DNA of 27,105 bases from Candidatus Vogelbacteria bacterium (GCA_016201425.1 JACQCW010000029.1:1-27105); one strand, 5' to 3'; shown: positions 7,170 to 14,985, counted from the stretch's first letter. The notes: a model not told the origin generated them from the letters alone. Made by a program: numbers and translations.

Positions 7170-7874
7170 GTGGAGAGAAAATTTAAGTTTAATGAAGATG
7201 AGTTTTATCACATCTATAATCGTGGTACTGATAAGCGATCTATTTTTCTTGATCACGACGATTATCGATATTTCCAAAAACTTTTGTATATGTGTAACAG
7301 CGCAAAGAGGATTATATTGCGCGATTTGCCAAGAGGAATAGATGTTTATTCTGTAAAACGAGAGAATACAGTTGTGGACATCGGCGCCTATTGTTTAATG
7401 CCCAATCATTTTCACTTGTTATTATTTGAAAGGAAGGATGGAGGTATTTCTACTTTTATGAATAAACTATCGACAGCATATGCCGTGTATTTCAATAAAA
7501 AGTATAAACGCACTGGTGGCTTATTCGAAGATAGTTTTAAGGCAGTTTATGTTGTTGAAGATGGATACCTAGAATATTTATTTTCTTACATTCATTTAAA
7601 TCCAATAAAATTGATTCAGAGTGACTGGAAGATCAAAGGTATCAAAAACTTGAAGGAGGCTCGGGCATATCTTGACGAGCATAACTACTCAAGTTATCAA
7701 GATTATTTAGGCAACGTACGAAAAGAAAATTCGATTTTACAAAAGAGTAATTTTCCAGAGTATTTCCACGGCATACAAGATTTTAAAAAAATTACTGACG
7801 ACTGGCTTAATTACGCCACTCAGTTTAATGTTGATGGAACTATATTAATCAGCACACAAGGTAATCTTGTGTAG
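7170..7874 (+). mobile_element. REP-associated tyrosine (RAYT) / IS200-like Y1 transposase
   Basis: A single-strand HUH transposase with one catalytic tyrosine. The product shows FYHIYNRGTDKRSIF at the start, the metal-binding His-x-His in CLMPNHFHLLL (His80, His82 counted from the GTG at 7170), the helix STAYAVYFNKKYKRTG with the candidate nucleophile Tyr, LFEDSFKAVYV and YIHLNPIK. These are hallmarks of the RAYT branch. The frame can be read from a GTG at 7137, but that codon lies inside the left palindrome, so GTG 7170 (VERKFKF, the usual N terminus) is preferred. The right palindrome overlaps the last codons and ends at the TAG. Coding capacity looks complete at 234 aa, so the element may be active or able to mobilise palindromes elsewhere. 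Confidence 0.9.
7854..7872 (+). repeat. Right REP-like palindrome of the RAYT element
   Basis: ACACAAGGTAATCTTGTGT forms a perfect 7-bp stem (ACACAAG / CTTGTGT) with loop GTAAT. It overlaps the 3' end of the transposase gene and matches the left copy at 18 of 19 bases. Confidence 0.85.
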
Positions 7875-8039
7875 GTTAAATTGTTTATCATGTGGACATC
7901 TACAAAGAAAAGAATGTTTCGAACTATTAAATTCAAAGGGGGTAAGCCAGAGGTGGTTCAATCGTATCTAGGACTTTTGAGTCATGGGAATGGAAGGAAG
8001 TTGAAACAGACGGTTACAAATTCATTAACTGAAAAGTGA
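7875..8039 (+). pseudogene. Probable C-terminal remnant of a reverse transcriptase
   Basis: After the transposase stop, the same frame continues open as VKLFIMWTSTKKRMFRTIKF and on to SYLGLLSHGNGRKLKQ, ending at TGA 8037-8039; an ATG at 7890 would give 49 residues. The pattern Q-S-Y-L-G-L-L-S-H-x-N-x-x-K-L is like the extreme C terminus of bacterial reverse transcriptases of the retron / diversity-generating type, where a 'SYLG.L.H...YKL' motif follows the palm domain. No palm motif (YxDD) is found upstream, so only the tail survives. The end overlaps the 3' end of the convergent yqeY by 15 bases. Identification rests on one motif recalled from the family. Confidence 0.4.
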
Positions 8040-8477
8040 ATCCACAACTGCCTTAACGTCCATACCGTCGGCTTTGCCTTTGAGCTCTTTTAAGATTGCA
8101 CCTACCAATATTCCGGACTTTGTTTTATCTGTGAAGTTAAGCTCGGCTTTTTTCTTTTCTGCGATTGGTCTAATATCCTCTTGGTTCATCATTTGTGGGA
8201 GAAAAGGTTTTAAGAGTGTGATCTCTGCCTCTTCTGCATCAACGAGATCTTGTCGTCCACCGGCCTTAAATTGCGAGACTGAATCAAGTCGCTTTTTAAC
8301 CGCGCGTTTGATAACCTCGGTCGCTTCTTCATCTGAGAGAAACTCGGTAGGGAATCGTCTTTTTGAGATTAGTTCGTTTGTAAAATCGGCTACTAACCCA
8401 CGCAGTATTGCGACTTTCGCAGTGTCTCTTGCTTTAGTTGATTCTATTATTCCCCTTTTAATATTTTCGTGTAGCAT
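8025..8477 (-). CDS. yqeY: GatB/YqeY domain protein
   Basis: A stand-alone YqeY protein of 150 aa, the usual length. It resembles the helical tail domain of the GatB subunit of tRNA amidotransferase and is presumed to touch tRNA, but its exact role is unknown. Visible hallmarks: the N-terminal MLHENIKRGIIESTKARDTAKVAILRGL, the conserved AVKKRLDSVSQFKAGGRQDLVDAEEAEITLLKPFLPQMM, and the C-terminal KSGILVGAILKELKGKADGMDVKAVV. No SD precedes the ATG. Its 3' end overlaps the reverse-transcriptase remnant on the opposite strand. Confidence 0.93.
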   Translation of the reverse strand: MLHENIKRGIIESTKARDTAKVAILRGLVADFTNELISKRRFPTEFLSDEEATEVIKRAVKKRLDSVSQFKAGGRQDLVDAEEAEITLLKPFLPQMMNQEDIRPIAEKKKAELNFTDKTKSGILVGAILKELKGKADGMDVKAVVDSLFS

Positions 8478-8526
8478 TTTTAAAAATTAATTGATGTTAT
8501 TCATAGTATCTCTTATCCGCATAAAT

Positions 8527-8554
8527 TAAAAGACCACCCCGTTTGTGGGGTGGC
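8527..8554 (-). terminator. Rho-independent terminator of the 8568-9544 operon
   Basis: On the minus strand CCACCCC and GGGGTGG form a 7-bp stem with a 6-base loop, followed by TCTTTTAATTT. It lies just past the stop at 8568 and separates the operon from yqeY. Confidence 0.85.
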
Positions 8555-8567
8555 TTGAGACTAAGCT

Positions 8568-8909
8568 TTAGCAGGGTCGTGGACAGATTGCGACATCTCT
8601 GACCGGCATGAAGATACAATCGAACTCCCTGCTGATCTCTTTCACATCTAGATTTGCCGGAATTGTTACCTGAAGCCCGGGCCCGCTGGCGTGCGTCGGG
8701 GTTTTTGAAATGGTAGGATACTTTGCGATGATTCGGTCGGCAAGAGCATTCAATTCATCCCGTAATTTCTGAAGGATAACATCCTTCTTGAGTCTGGGAC
8801 TCAGTCTGTCGAGTGGTGTTGGAATGCTTTGTCCGGGACAACCAGGAACGAGATAATACTCCCCGGTGAGAGGTCCACTGTTGTCAATTTTTGGCATCTT
8901 CTCCATCAT
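8568..8909 (-). CDS. Orphan small protein, paralog of the 9308-9544 product
   Basis: The 113-aa product is not recognised. It has a Pro/Gly-rich first part (GPLTGEYYLVPGCPGQSIPTP), a helix (LQKLRDELNALADRIIAKYP) and a second part ending in a Cys-containing tail. Residues from about 50 on resemble the protein at 9308-9544: both have a helix leading to KYPT, then a Gly, a V/L-x-x-P strand, an acidic turn and EFDC. GGGAG lies 7 bases before the first ATG; a second ATG follows directly. It is the last gene of a three-gene minus-strand operon and is followed by a terminator. Codon use is GC-richer than the flanking housekeeping genes. Confidence 0.75.
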   Translation of the reverse strand: MMEKMPKIDNSGPLTGEYYLVPGCPGQSIPTPLDRLSPRLKKDVILQKLRDELNALADRIIAKYPTISKTPTHASGPGLQVTIPANLDVKEISREFDCIFMPVRDVAICPRPC

Positions 8910-8945
8910 CTTTTTTCTCCCTTTCTCGTGGTTACTGTTGGATGA

Positions 8946-9290
8946 TCACATTCGGCCTACGCGAGGCTGTTTCTTGACATGGCACTTTAGTTCGTGCAAG
9001 GTCATTAGTGTAAGAGCGATCTTCTTCCCACAGTCTGGACACTCGTTGCAGCAAGCGATCACATGTACAGTTCTGTGGGTAGGATCGGTGTGGCAATCGC
9101 AGTCACACTCGTGTCCGCACTTTGTGCCGCTGACGTCTTTGGTAGATACTTTTCGGAGTTGTTCGTCTGATTTTCTTTTATCAACACAGGTCACACACAT
9201 ACCGAATCCGCATATGCACACGGTGTAGTGCTTGAGCCTTCCGCTATGGCACCCACAGTTGCAATGCGCACAAGGCTGGTCGGTCGCCAT
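8946..9290 (-). CDS. Cys-rich protein with duplicated metal-binding motifs
   Basis: The product has 17 cysteines in 114 residues. Two halves repeat one pattern: CAHCNCGCH followed by CICGFGMCVTC, and later CGHECDCDCH followed by CCNECPDCG. Each half could hold one or two zinc ions or an Fe-S cluster; which metal is not visible. No signal peptide or membrane segment is seen, so a cytosolic binding protein or adaptor is likely. I use the ATG at 9290 (MATDQPC), with GAGAG 7-8 bases upstream; the frame also opens at a TTG at 9311 that overlaps the stop of the preceding gene, but that has no SD. It is the middle gene of the operon. I know no family with this exact spacing. Confidence 0.75.
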   Translation of the reverse strand: MATDQPCAHCNCGCHSGRLKHYTVCICGFGMCVTCVDKRKSDEQLRKVSTKDVSGTKCGHECDCDCHTDPTHRTVHVIACCNECPDCGKKIALTLMTLHELKCHVKKQPRVGRM

Positions 9291-9307
9291 TTTTATTCTC
9301 TCATCTT

Positions 9308-9544
9308 TCAATAGTGCATCTTGCAGTCGAACTCTTGTTCGAATTCGTCTGCATTAACTTCGTATGGCAGATCAATGCGACTGCCAAGGACATTGGCCAC
9401 GAGAACCTTCATAGTCGGGTACTTCCTAGTGATCTTCTCAAGTAGCTGCGCTGCCTTGATCTTCCGAACCTCAATCTTGTCCTCGACAGACAAATAGTTT
9501 GGGAACTCCACCGTATGGTCATTGGGAACAACGATCCATTCCAT
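9308..9544 (-). CDS. Orphan 78-aa protein, paralog of the 8568-8909 C-terminal part
   Basis: The product begins MEWIVVPNDHTVEFPNYLS and continues with a Lys/Glu-rich helix, KYPTMKVLVANVLG, a LPYEVNADEF turn and EQEFDCKMHY at the end. The last 50 residues match the second half of the 8568-8909 protein in order and spacing. The start is very well supported: GGAGG lies 6 bases before the ATG. It is the first gene of the operon, transcribed from a probable promoter at 9611-9639. The function is unknown; the conserved EFDC ending may be a metal ligand or redox Cys that works with the Cys-rich neighbour, which is inference. Confidence 0.75.
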   Translation of the reverse strand: MEWIVVPNDHTVEFPNYLSVEDKIEVRKIKAAQLLEKITRKYPTMKVLVANVLGSRIDLPYEVNADEFEQEFDCKMHY

Positions 9545-9610
9545 CTTGATCCTCCTTTGGCTAAATAGCCCCTAAAACCAACTCTGTTTCAATGTCCTGA
9601 TTTATCAAAT

Positions 9611-9639
9611 AAACTACCACATCTATATTTATAAGTCAA
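9611..9639 (-). promoter_or_regulatory. Probable promoter of the 8568-9544 operon
   Basis: On the minus strand TTGACT and TAGTTT are 17 bases apart. The -35 is good, the -10 is weak. It is back to back with the promoter of the helicase gene. Confidence 0.45.
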
Positions 9640-9664
9640 CTTAGGAGTGGCCCTTCCGATTGTA

Positions 9665-9670
9665 TATACT
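9665..9670 (+). promoter_or_regulatory. -10 box giving a probable leaderless helicase mRNA
   Basis: TATACT ends 7 bases before the ATG at 9678, so transcription should begin at or next to the start codon. No convincing -35 is seen (best candidate TTAGGA at 9641-9646, 18-base spacer). Confidence 0.45.
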
Positions 9671-9677
9671 GATAGTC

Positions 9678-12668
9678 ATGAAAGGTGACGAAAAATTCTT
9701 AGAAACTTATAATAAGTTAAATGACGCACAGAAGGAGGCAGTTGATAGTATTGATGGTCCAGTGGTGGTGGTTGCTGGGCCTGGGACTGGTAAAACGCAG
9801 ATACTTACTTTGCGCATTGCTAATATTTTGCGACAGACGGACACTCGGCCTGAGCAGATTCTGGCGCTCACATTCACAGAGGCTGGTGCCTCGGCCATGC
9901 GGTCAAGATTGGCGTCGATAATTGGCGTTACGGCATACCGCGTTCCTATTTTTACATTTCATGGATTTTGCAACGAGGTCATAAATCGCTTTCCCGAATT
10001 TTTTCCCGATATTTTGGGTTCCCGACCAGCCGGAGAGGTGGATCGTATCACCATTATGCAAAAGGTTTTTGATGAGTCGCATTTCGAATACTTAGCGTCT
10101 TTCCGTAGTCCGTATCATTATGTTAAGCCGTCACTTCGAACGATATCACTGCTAAAACGTGAAGCTATAGATCAAGATGAACTCCGAGCGAGGCTTGATA
10201 GGGAAGAAAAAGAAATTGCGAACGCCCTGGATTATCGACATGAAAAGGGCGCTCATAAAGGTAAGGTCAAGGGGATGTATTTGGAGCGTGAACTCTCGAT
10301 TGCCAAAAATCGTGAGCTTGCAACTTTGTATGATGGTTATGAGGTTGGACTTGCCAAAAACAAACTTTTCGATTTTGATGATATGATAACCGCACTTGTG
10401 CGGGGGCTCGAAAAGAACGAGGAGCTACGCCTCATATTACAGGAAGAGTACCAATATCTTTTGGCCGATGAACATCAAGATGCTAACGGCGCACAGAATA
10501 AAGTTTTGGAATTACTTTCATCTTTTCACGAATCACCCAATTTGTTTATTGTTGGTGACGATAAGCAGGCCATTTACAGATTTCAGGGTGCGTCGCTCGA
10601 AAACTTTCTATACTTTCATAATCGATTTCCTGAGGCGAAGTTAATTAACTTAACTCAAAATTATAGATCAACACAGACAGTGCTTGATACCGCGCATCAA
10701 TTGATTCCCACAAAAGATTTTAAACTTAGCGCATGCCCGCCCGCCGGTGAGGTGGGCGTTGGTCACGCAGAGAGCAAAATATTCGTGAGGGAGTTTTTGG
10801 GGGCAGATGATGAGGCTACCGCTATTGCACGTGAAGTGGCTAGCAAAATAAAGTCTGGGGTACGTCCAATCGAAATCGCTATCTTTACGCGAACAAATAG
10901 GGAATTAGGAGTATATTCATCGGCACTCGTTCGTGCCGACGTCCCGGTGTCAATTGAAACTAAGGAAGATGTTCTAGAGGATACTGAAATAGAGAAGATT
11001 CTGTTGCTGATTAACACGGCTGTTAACATTGGTGATGACGGCCCACTCGTTAAAGTGCTGCACTTAGATTGTTTTGTAATATCAGAACTTGATATTTACC
11101 TTTTGGCTCGGGCTGCAAGCCGCTCTCGAAAGTCGATTTGGCAAATATGTCAGTCAACAGAAGAGTTGAATCAGATTGGTTTACAAAACGTTAGTGAGAT
11201 TCTGCGGGTGGTAAAGTTGATTTCTGCATGGAGTAAGGAGGGTTACAATATTTCTCCAGCTAGACTTGTTTCAAACATCGCAAATAATTCCGGTGTTACT
11301 GCCCAAATGCTTAATTCACCAAATGCTGAGACAAAATTAGCGAAGTTGGCCATGCTGCTTTCTTATCTCGAAAGTTTTACAAGAAGTAGGCGTGGTGCTC
11401 GTATAAATGACTTAGCCGAATTGCTACAGTTAGTTGATGATTACAATGTTCTTGAGGTTGATTCCAAAGGAGTGGTTAACGACAAAGTTAAACTCTGCAC
11501 AGCCCATAGATCAAAAGGTCTTGAGTTCGACCATGTATATATCGTTGGTGCTGTAGAGGGTAACTGGAGTGGAGGAAGAAGTCACTCTGATTTTAAGATA
11601 CCCGGAATTATGGCAACATCCAAAAAGGATGAAGAAGCCGACGACAAAAGACTTTTTTATGTGGCAATTACACGGGCCAGGCAGGACTTAGCAATTAGTT
11701 ATTCGATTGTGCGTGAGGATGGCAAAGCACAGTTACCTTCCCGCTTTTTGGGAGAGTTGCCGGGGAATTGTATTATAAAAGAAAGTTATTTAGAGAAACC
11801 TGGTGCTGCGGATATTTTGAATAGATTGAGCCCGGCAGATTTACCTAGGAAAAATGAAAGAGAGATAAAAAGTTTGGTTACAGAAGTTCTCTTAGACCGT
11901 GGTCTAGCAGTGACAGGATTAAATAATTATTTAAAATGTCCGTGGCAGTATTTTTATCGTACGTTGCTTAGAGTGCCCGAACCTCAGACAGTGCCACTTA
12001 TGTTTGGTAACGCTGTTCATCGTGCGATGAAAATATTTTTTGATGCATGGGCAGAAAGGAAAGATTTGACCAAGGAAACATTTGTCGCAAGACTTGAGTT
12101 AGAACTAGAGCGAGAGTCGTTTAACGACAAGGAGTTGGCGAATGCTAAGAAAGAGGGGGCGGCAGCACTTTTAGGATACTACGATCATTGGTATCCAAAC
12201 TGGAATAGAGAGATTAAAAATGAATTTCCTGTAGATGTCACGATTTCTATCTCTGATTTAAATATCCGTCTGACTGGTAAATTAGATAAAATTGAATTTG
12301 GCGCTGCCGGGCAGGTTGGAGTTGTTGATTATAAAACTGGTAAACCTAAGAGCAGAAATTTTATCGAGGGCAAAACAGAAGAAGATGGTTCGGGTGACTA
12401 TAAACGCCAACTCGTTTATTATAAACTTCTTCTCGATCTTTTTGACGGCGGCAAATATTGCATGGATGGGGGAATTATAGATTTTATCATGTCAGGCGAA
12501 AATGGAAAGCCACGGCGCGAAGAGTTTGTTATAACCAAAGAAGAAGTTGCTGCACTTAGGGCTGATGTTGAGCGTGTTCTTGACGAGATACTATCGCTGT
12601 CATTTTGGAACAAGCGATGTGATGACAAAACATGCGAATATTGTAAACTACGGGAGATGATAAGTTAG
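9678..12668 (+). CDS. UvrD/Rep-type helicase fused to Fe-S PD-(D/E)XK nuclease (AddAB-like)
   Basis: A 996-aa SF1A helicase-nuclease likely to process DNA ends for recombination repair. Helicase motifs in order: Q motif LNDAQKEAV, Walker A GPGTGKT (34-40), DEHQD as Walker B (UvrD usually has DEFQD), GDDKQAIYRFQGA, LTQNYRST, AHRSKGLEFDHVYI and FYVAITRARQ. The C-terminal nuclease domain has FGNAVH (His781), GKLDKIEF, VVDYKTGK (Asp884, Lys886) and a QLVYYKL helix. Cys754 in KCPWQ plus Cys981, Cys986 and Cys989 at the end match the four-Cys cluster of AddB, Dna2 and Cas4 nucleases. So one chain combines AddA-like helicase and AddB-like nuclease features. The frame also opens at TTG 9660, but the ATG at 9678 fits the -10 box. 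It ends 4 bases before a tRNA gene. Confidence 0.92.
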   Translation: MKGDEKFLETYNKLNDAQKEAVDSIDGPVVVVAGPGTGKTQILTLRIANILRQTDTRPEQILALTFTEAGASAMRSRLASIIGVTAYRVPIFTFHGFCNEVINRFPEFFPDILGSRPAGEVDRITIMQKVFDESHFEYLASFRSPYHYVKPSLRTISLLKREAIDQDELRARLDREEKEIANALDYRHEKGAHKGKVKGMYLERELSIAKNRELATLYDGYEVGLAKNKLFDFDDMITALVRGLEKNEELRLILQEEYQYLLADEHQDANGAQNKVLELLSSFHESPNLFIVGDDKQAIYRFQGASLENFLYFHNRFPEAKLINLTQNYRSTQTVLDTAHQLIPTKDFKLSACPPAGEVGVGHAESKIFVREFLGADDEATAIAREVASKIKSGVRPIEIAIFTRTNRELGVYSSALVRADVPVSIETKEDVLEDTEIEKILLLINTAVNIGDDGPLVKVLHLDCFVISELDIYLLARAASRSRKSIWQICQSTEELNQIGLQNVSEILRVVKLISAWSKEGYNISPARLVSNIANNSGVTAQMLNSPNAETKLAKLAMLLSYLESFTRSRRGARINDLAELLQLVDDYNVLEVDSKGVVNDKVKLCTAHRSKGLEFDHVYIVGAVEGNWSGGRSHSDFKIPGIMATSKKDEEADDKRLFYVAITRARQDLAISYSIVREDGKAQLPSRFLGELPGNCIIKESYLEKPGAADILNRLSPADLPRKNEREIKSLVTEVLLDRGLAVTGLNNYLKCPWQYFYRTLLRVPEPQTVPLMFGNAVHRAMKIFFDAWAERKDLTKETFVARLELELERESFNDKELANAKKEGAAALLGYYDHWYPNWNREIKNEFPVDVTISISDLNIRLTGKLDKIEFGAAGQVGVVDYKTGKPKSRNFIEGKTEEDGSGDYKRQLVYYKLLLDLFDGGKYCMDGGIIDFIMSGENGKPRREEFVITKEEVAALRADVERVLDEILSLSFWNKRCDDKTCEYCKLREMIS

Positions 12669-12672
12669 TTTT

Positions 12673-12746
12673 GCGCCCCTAGCTCAGCTGGTTAGAGCGT
12701 ACGATTCACATTCGTAAGGTCACAGGTTCGATCCCTGTGGGGCGCA
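12673..12746 (+). tRNA. tRNA-Val (anticodon CAC)
   Basis: All arms pair: acceptor GCGCCCC / GGGGCGC, D-stem GCTC / GAGC, anticodon stem TACGA / TCGTA with loop TTCACAT (anticodon CAC at 12707-12709, reading GUG), and T-stem ACAGG / CCTGT around TTCGATC. The discriminator base is A; CCA is not encoded. Confidence 0.96.
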
Positions 12747-12773
12747 CAATATATTTCATGCTAGACAAAAAGT

Positions 12774-12801
12774 TTGACACAAGAAATTGGTGTGATATAC
12801 T
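12774..12801 (+). promoter_or_regulatory. Promoter of the small 12819 gene
   Basis: TTGACA (12774-12779) and TATACT (12796-12801) are 16 bases apart, with TGA just before the -10 box (extended -10). Predicted start is near 12808, about 11 bases before the ATG. Confidence 0.7.
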
Positions 12802-12818
12802 TGAGCGACAACAAAATT

Positions 12819-12983
12819 ATGGCAAATATAATCACTAACAAAATGATTTCTGCAACACAAACCCTTTTCGAGAGGGCAGTTCTTGTTGCCGCGAGAATGA
12901 TAAATCAGATTGTTGGATGGAAAGAGCTGTCGCCGGTATATTTAAAAGTTAATAAGGACAAGGGATATTTGGGCCAAATATGA
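12819..12983 (+). CDS. Small 54-aa protein of unknown function
   Basis: The frame runs upstream to a TTG at 12774, but that TTG is the -35 box, so the ATG at 12819 (MANIITNKMISATQTLF) is taken as the start. The product has one amphipathic helix-like stretch (TQTLFERAVLVAARMINQIVGW) and a Lys-rich tail. No SD is clear; the leader would be about 11 bases. A near-consensus promoter before it and a terminator after it make a real monocistronic gene plausible. An alternative is that this unit makes a small RNA and the frame is accidental. Confidence 0.5.
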   Translation: MANIITNKMISATQTLFERAVLVAARMINQIVGWKELSPVYLKVNKDKGYLGQI

Positions 12984-13019
12984 TAATAATTTAGCCATTT
13001 TAAACTAGATTTTCTTCAT

Positions 13020-13044
13020 ATCTTGCCCAAAAGCAGGATTTTTT
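13020..13044 (+). terminator. Terminator of the small 12819 gene
   Basis: ATCTTGC and GCAGGAT form a 7-bp stem (one G-T pair) around CCAAAA, followed by a run of six T. Confidence 0.75.
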
Positions 13045-13049
13045 GTTCT

Positions 13050-13092
13050 TTGGTGGCCTTTGAAAACTTAATTATAGTCTAACGACAGGAGG
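13050..13092 (+). promoter_or_regulatory. Promoter and SD of the ABC transporter
   Basis: TTGGTG (13050-13055) and TATAGT (13073-13078) are 17 bases apart. AGGAGG at 13087-13092 sits 5 bases before the ATG at 13098, so the leader is very short but has a strong SD. Confidence 0.55.
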
Positions 13093-13097
13093 TTAAC

Positions 13098-14978
13098 ATG
13101 GAAGACGTAGAGGAAAGAGAAGATCTAGGATTTTTCCAAGAACTTAGGCAGATTTGGGCCTTGATGGTGTGGGTCTGGTCTGAGTTTATCAGCGACGAAA
13201 GTAAGAAGGTCGCCAGAATAATGCTCTTCACTCAAGTCGCTGCAGGTATTGTGAGTATGGTCAGAGTTTGGTCGATTTCCATTATATTTGATGGCTTGGC
13301 CCTAGCGATGGTGCCGGGGGTTGGATTTGGCCCAGCCTTTATTGTAGCTGTCAAAGGTTGGTGCCTCTTTTGGTTTGTAGGAAAGGTTAATACTTATCTT
13401 AACCTTAGGGGTTCTCTAAAGAGAGAAAAACTGCTCGCAGTTAATTCAGGCTACGTCGACTTTCAGGTACTTAAGAAGTTTTACGCTCATTCGCTCTCAA
13501 TGCACATTGGTGAAGATTCAAATTTGAACGAAGCTAGTGTAAGGAAGGGGAATGAGCATCTCACTAAGATCCAGTCTATCCTACTCTTTCAGGCAATGGA
13601 GGCGGTTCTCTCAATTGTGTTGCCTCTCGGGGCTTTAATAATTTTGAGCTTCTCGATTAGTTCGCCAGCGGTGTTGATAGCTCCCGTACTGCTAATTTTG
13701 ATGTTTCTCGGTTCGAGTTTGTATTTGGCCCGATCAACAGTAAAGGATGCCGGTCCCATTGACGAAGAGTGGAAGGCTTACAATAGATATAAGGTTGAAA
13801 GATTCAGAGAGCCTGAGCGGGTAAAAAACAACGCCAAGGATGCACAAGAGGTTGGTGAGGTTGAGAGACAGTATAATGAGGTAATCCGCAAAGATCTAGA
13901 ATACTGGTGTTGGTACATTTTAAGATCGTACGATAGAAATGCGATATCCGAGGAATATGTGAACTGGTCTCTCGCCCTCGGTGGTCTCCAAGTGCTTTTT
14001 GGCAAGATGAGTCTTGGACTACTTCAGCCGGTCTATTCGTGGAGCTGGAGGATAGTTGATGCGCTCTGGAGAATTGCGGATATTGAGATGCAGATAAATA
14101 GATCTGTTCCTTCGATCATTTCTCTTAAGAACGCATTGACGCTTCCTGTGGGAATTCACATTCCAGCAAATCCGATCATCCTACCGAAGGGTACGCCACT
14201 TAGGATTGAGTTCAAGAATGTCAGTTATCAATACACCAATAAAAAGACCAAGAGTGTGGTACCGGTTCTTAAGGACATATCGTTTGTAATTGAACCGGGT
14301 GAGAAGGTCGCATTGATAGGTCCATCGGGTGCCGGCAAGACCACAGTAATGAGACTATTGCTGCGTTATATGGATCCTACAAGTGGAGTGATCCTCGTTA
14401 ACGGGGTTGATCTCAAGGAGATCGACTTGGCAACTTGGTTGGACCGGATAGGATACATTCGTCAACAATCAGAGCTCCTTTCCGGAGACATTAAGTACAA
14501 TATTTGTTATGGACTTCCAGATTGTGGAGAGTCGCTATCAGACGATGAAGTTTGGGAGATTGCCAGACCACTCCAGATTGACTTCGGTGAATCGCGACTT
14601 TCTGAGGGTCTACATACCAGGGTTGGTTTTAAGGGGATCAAACTTTCAGGCGGTCAACAGCAGAGAGTTATGATTGCCGCCGCCGTAATGAAGGATCCGG
14701 ACATACTTTGTTCAGACGAAAGCACGAGTTCACTGGATTCATCTACGGAGAAGCTTGTCCAAAAAGGGTTGGAGCATTATTTGACCGAGCGACGTATTGC
14801 AATATTTAATGCTCATAGACTATCCACGATCAGACAGATTTGTGGAAAGTTTATAGTTCTGAATGGTGGCGATAGTGCTGGGAGTCGTGTTGTTGCAATC
14901 GCCGGCGGCTTCGAAGAGTTGGCCGCTAAATGTGAGACATTTAGGAAAATTGCTGCTGACCAAGACATAGTTCTTTAA
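13098..14978 (+). CDS. ABC exporter, fused membrane and ATPase domains
   Basis: A 626-aa half-transporter that would work as a homodimer in the cytoplasmic membrane. The first 330 residues hold the membrane domain: hydrophobic segments about 41-72, 80-98 and 160-213, and further segments about 290-330. The ATPase domain has Walker A GPSGAGKTT (408-416), Q-loop YIRQQSELL, signature LSGGQQQR (from 516), Walker B DILCSDES with catalytic Glu, D-loop SSLD and H-loop NAHRLSTIR. All catalytic residues are present. It begins with an acidic, Trp-rich cytosolic stretch. The substrate cannot be read; lipid, peptide or drug export are all possible. It has its own promoter, SD and terminator. Confidence 0.9.
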   Translation: MEDVEEREDLGFFQELRQIWALMVWVWSEFISDESKKVARIMLFTQVAAGIVSMVRVWSISIIFDGLALAMVPGVGFGPAFIVAVKGWCLFWFVGKVNTYLNLRGSLKREKLLAVNSGYVDFQVLKKFYAHSLSMHIGEDSNLNEASVRKGNEHLTKIQSILLFQAMEAVLSIVLPLGALIILSFSISSPAVLIAPVLLILMFLGSSLYLARSTVKDAGPIDEEWKAYNRYKVERFREPERVKNNAKDAQEVGEVERQYNEVIRKDLEYWCWYILRSYDRNAISEEYVNWSLALGGLQVLFGKMSLGLLQPVYSWSWRIVDALWRIADIEMQINRSVPSIISLKNALTLPVGIHIPANPIILPKGTPLRIEFKNVSYQYTNKKTKSVVPVLKDISFVIEPGEKVALIGPSGAGKTTVMRLLLRYMDPTSGVILVNGVDLKEIDLATWLDRIGYIRQQSELLSGDIKYNICYGLPDCGESLSDDEVWEIARPLQIDFGESRLSEGLHTRVGFKGIKLSGGQQQRVMIAAAVMKDPDILCSDESTSSLDSSTEKLVQKGLEHYLTERRIAIFNAHRLSTIRQICGKFIVLNGGDSAGSRVVAIAGGFEELAAKCETFRKIAADQDIVL

Positions 14979-14985
14979 TCTTTTT

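Noticed and set aside
12673..12746. tRNA-His reading of the tRNA
   Set aside because: The 7-base loop TTCACAT gives anticodon CAC (Val, codon GUG). A His tRNA would need anticodon GTG and an extra 5' G.
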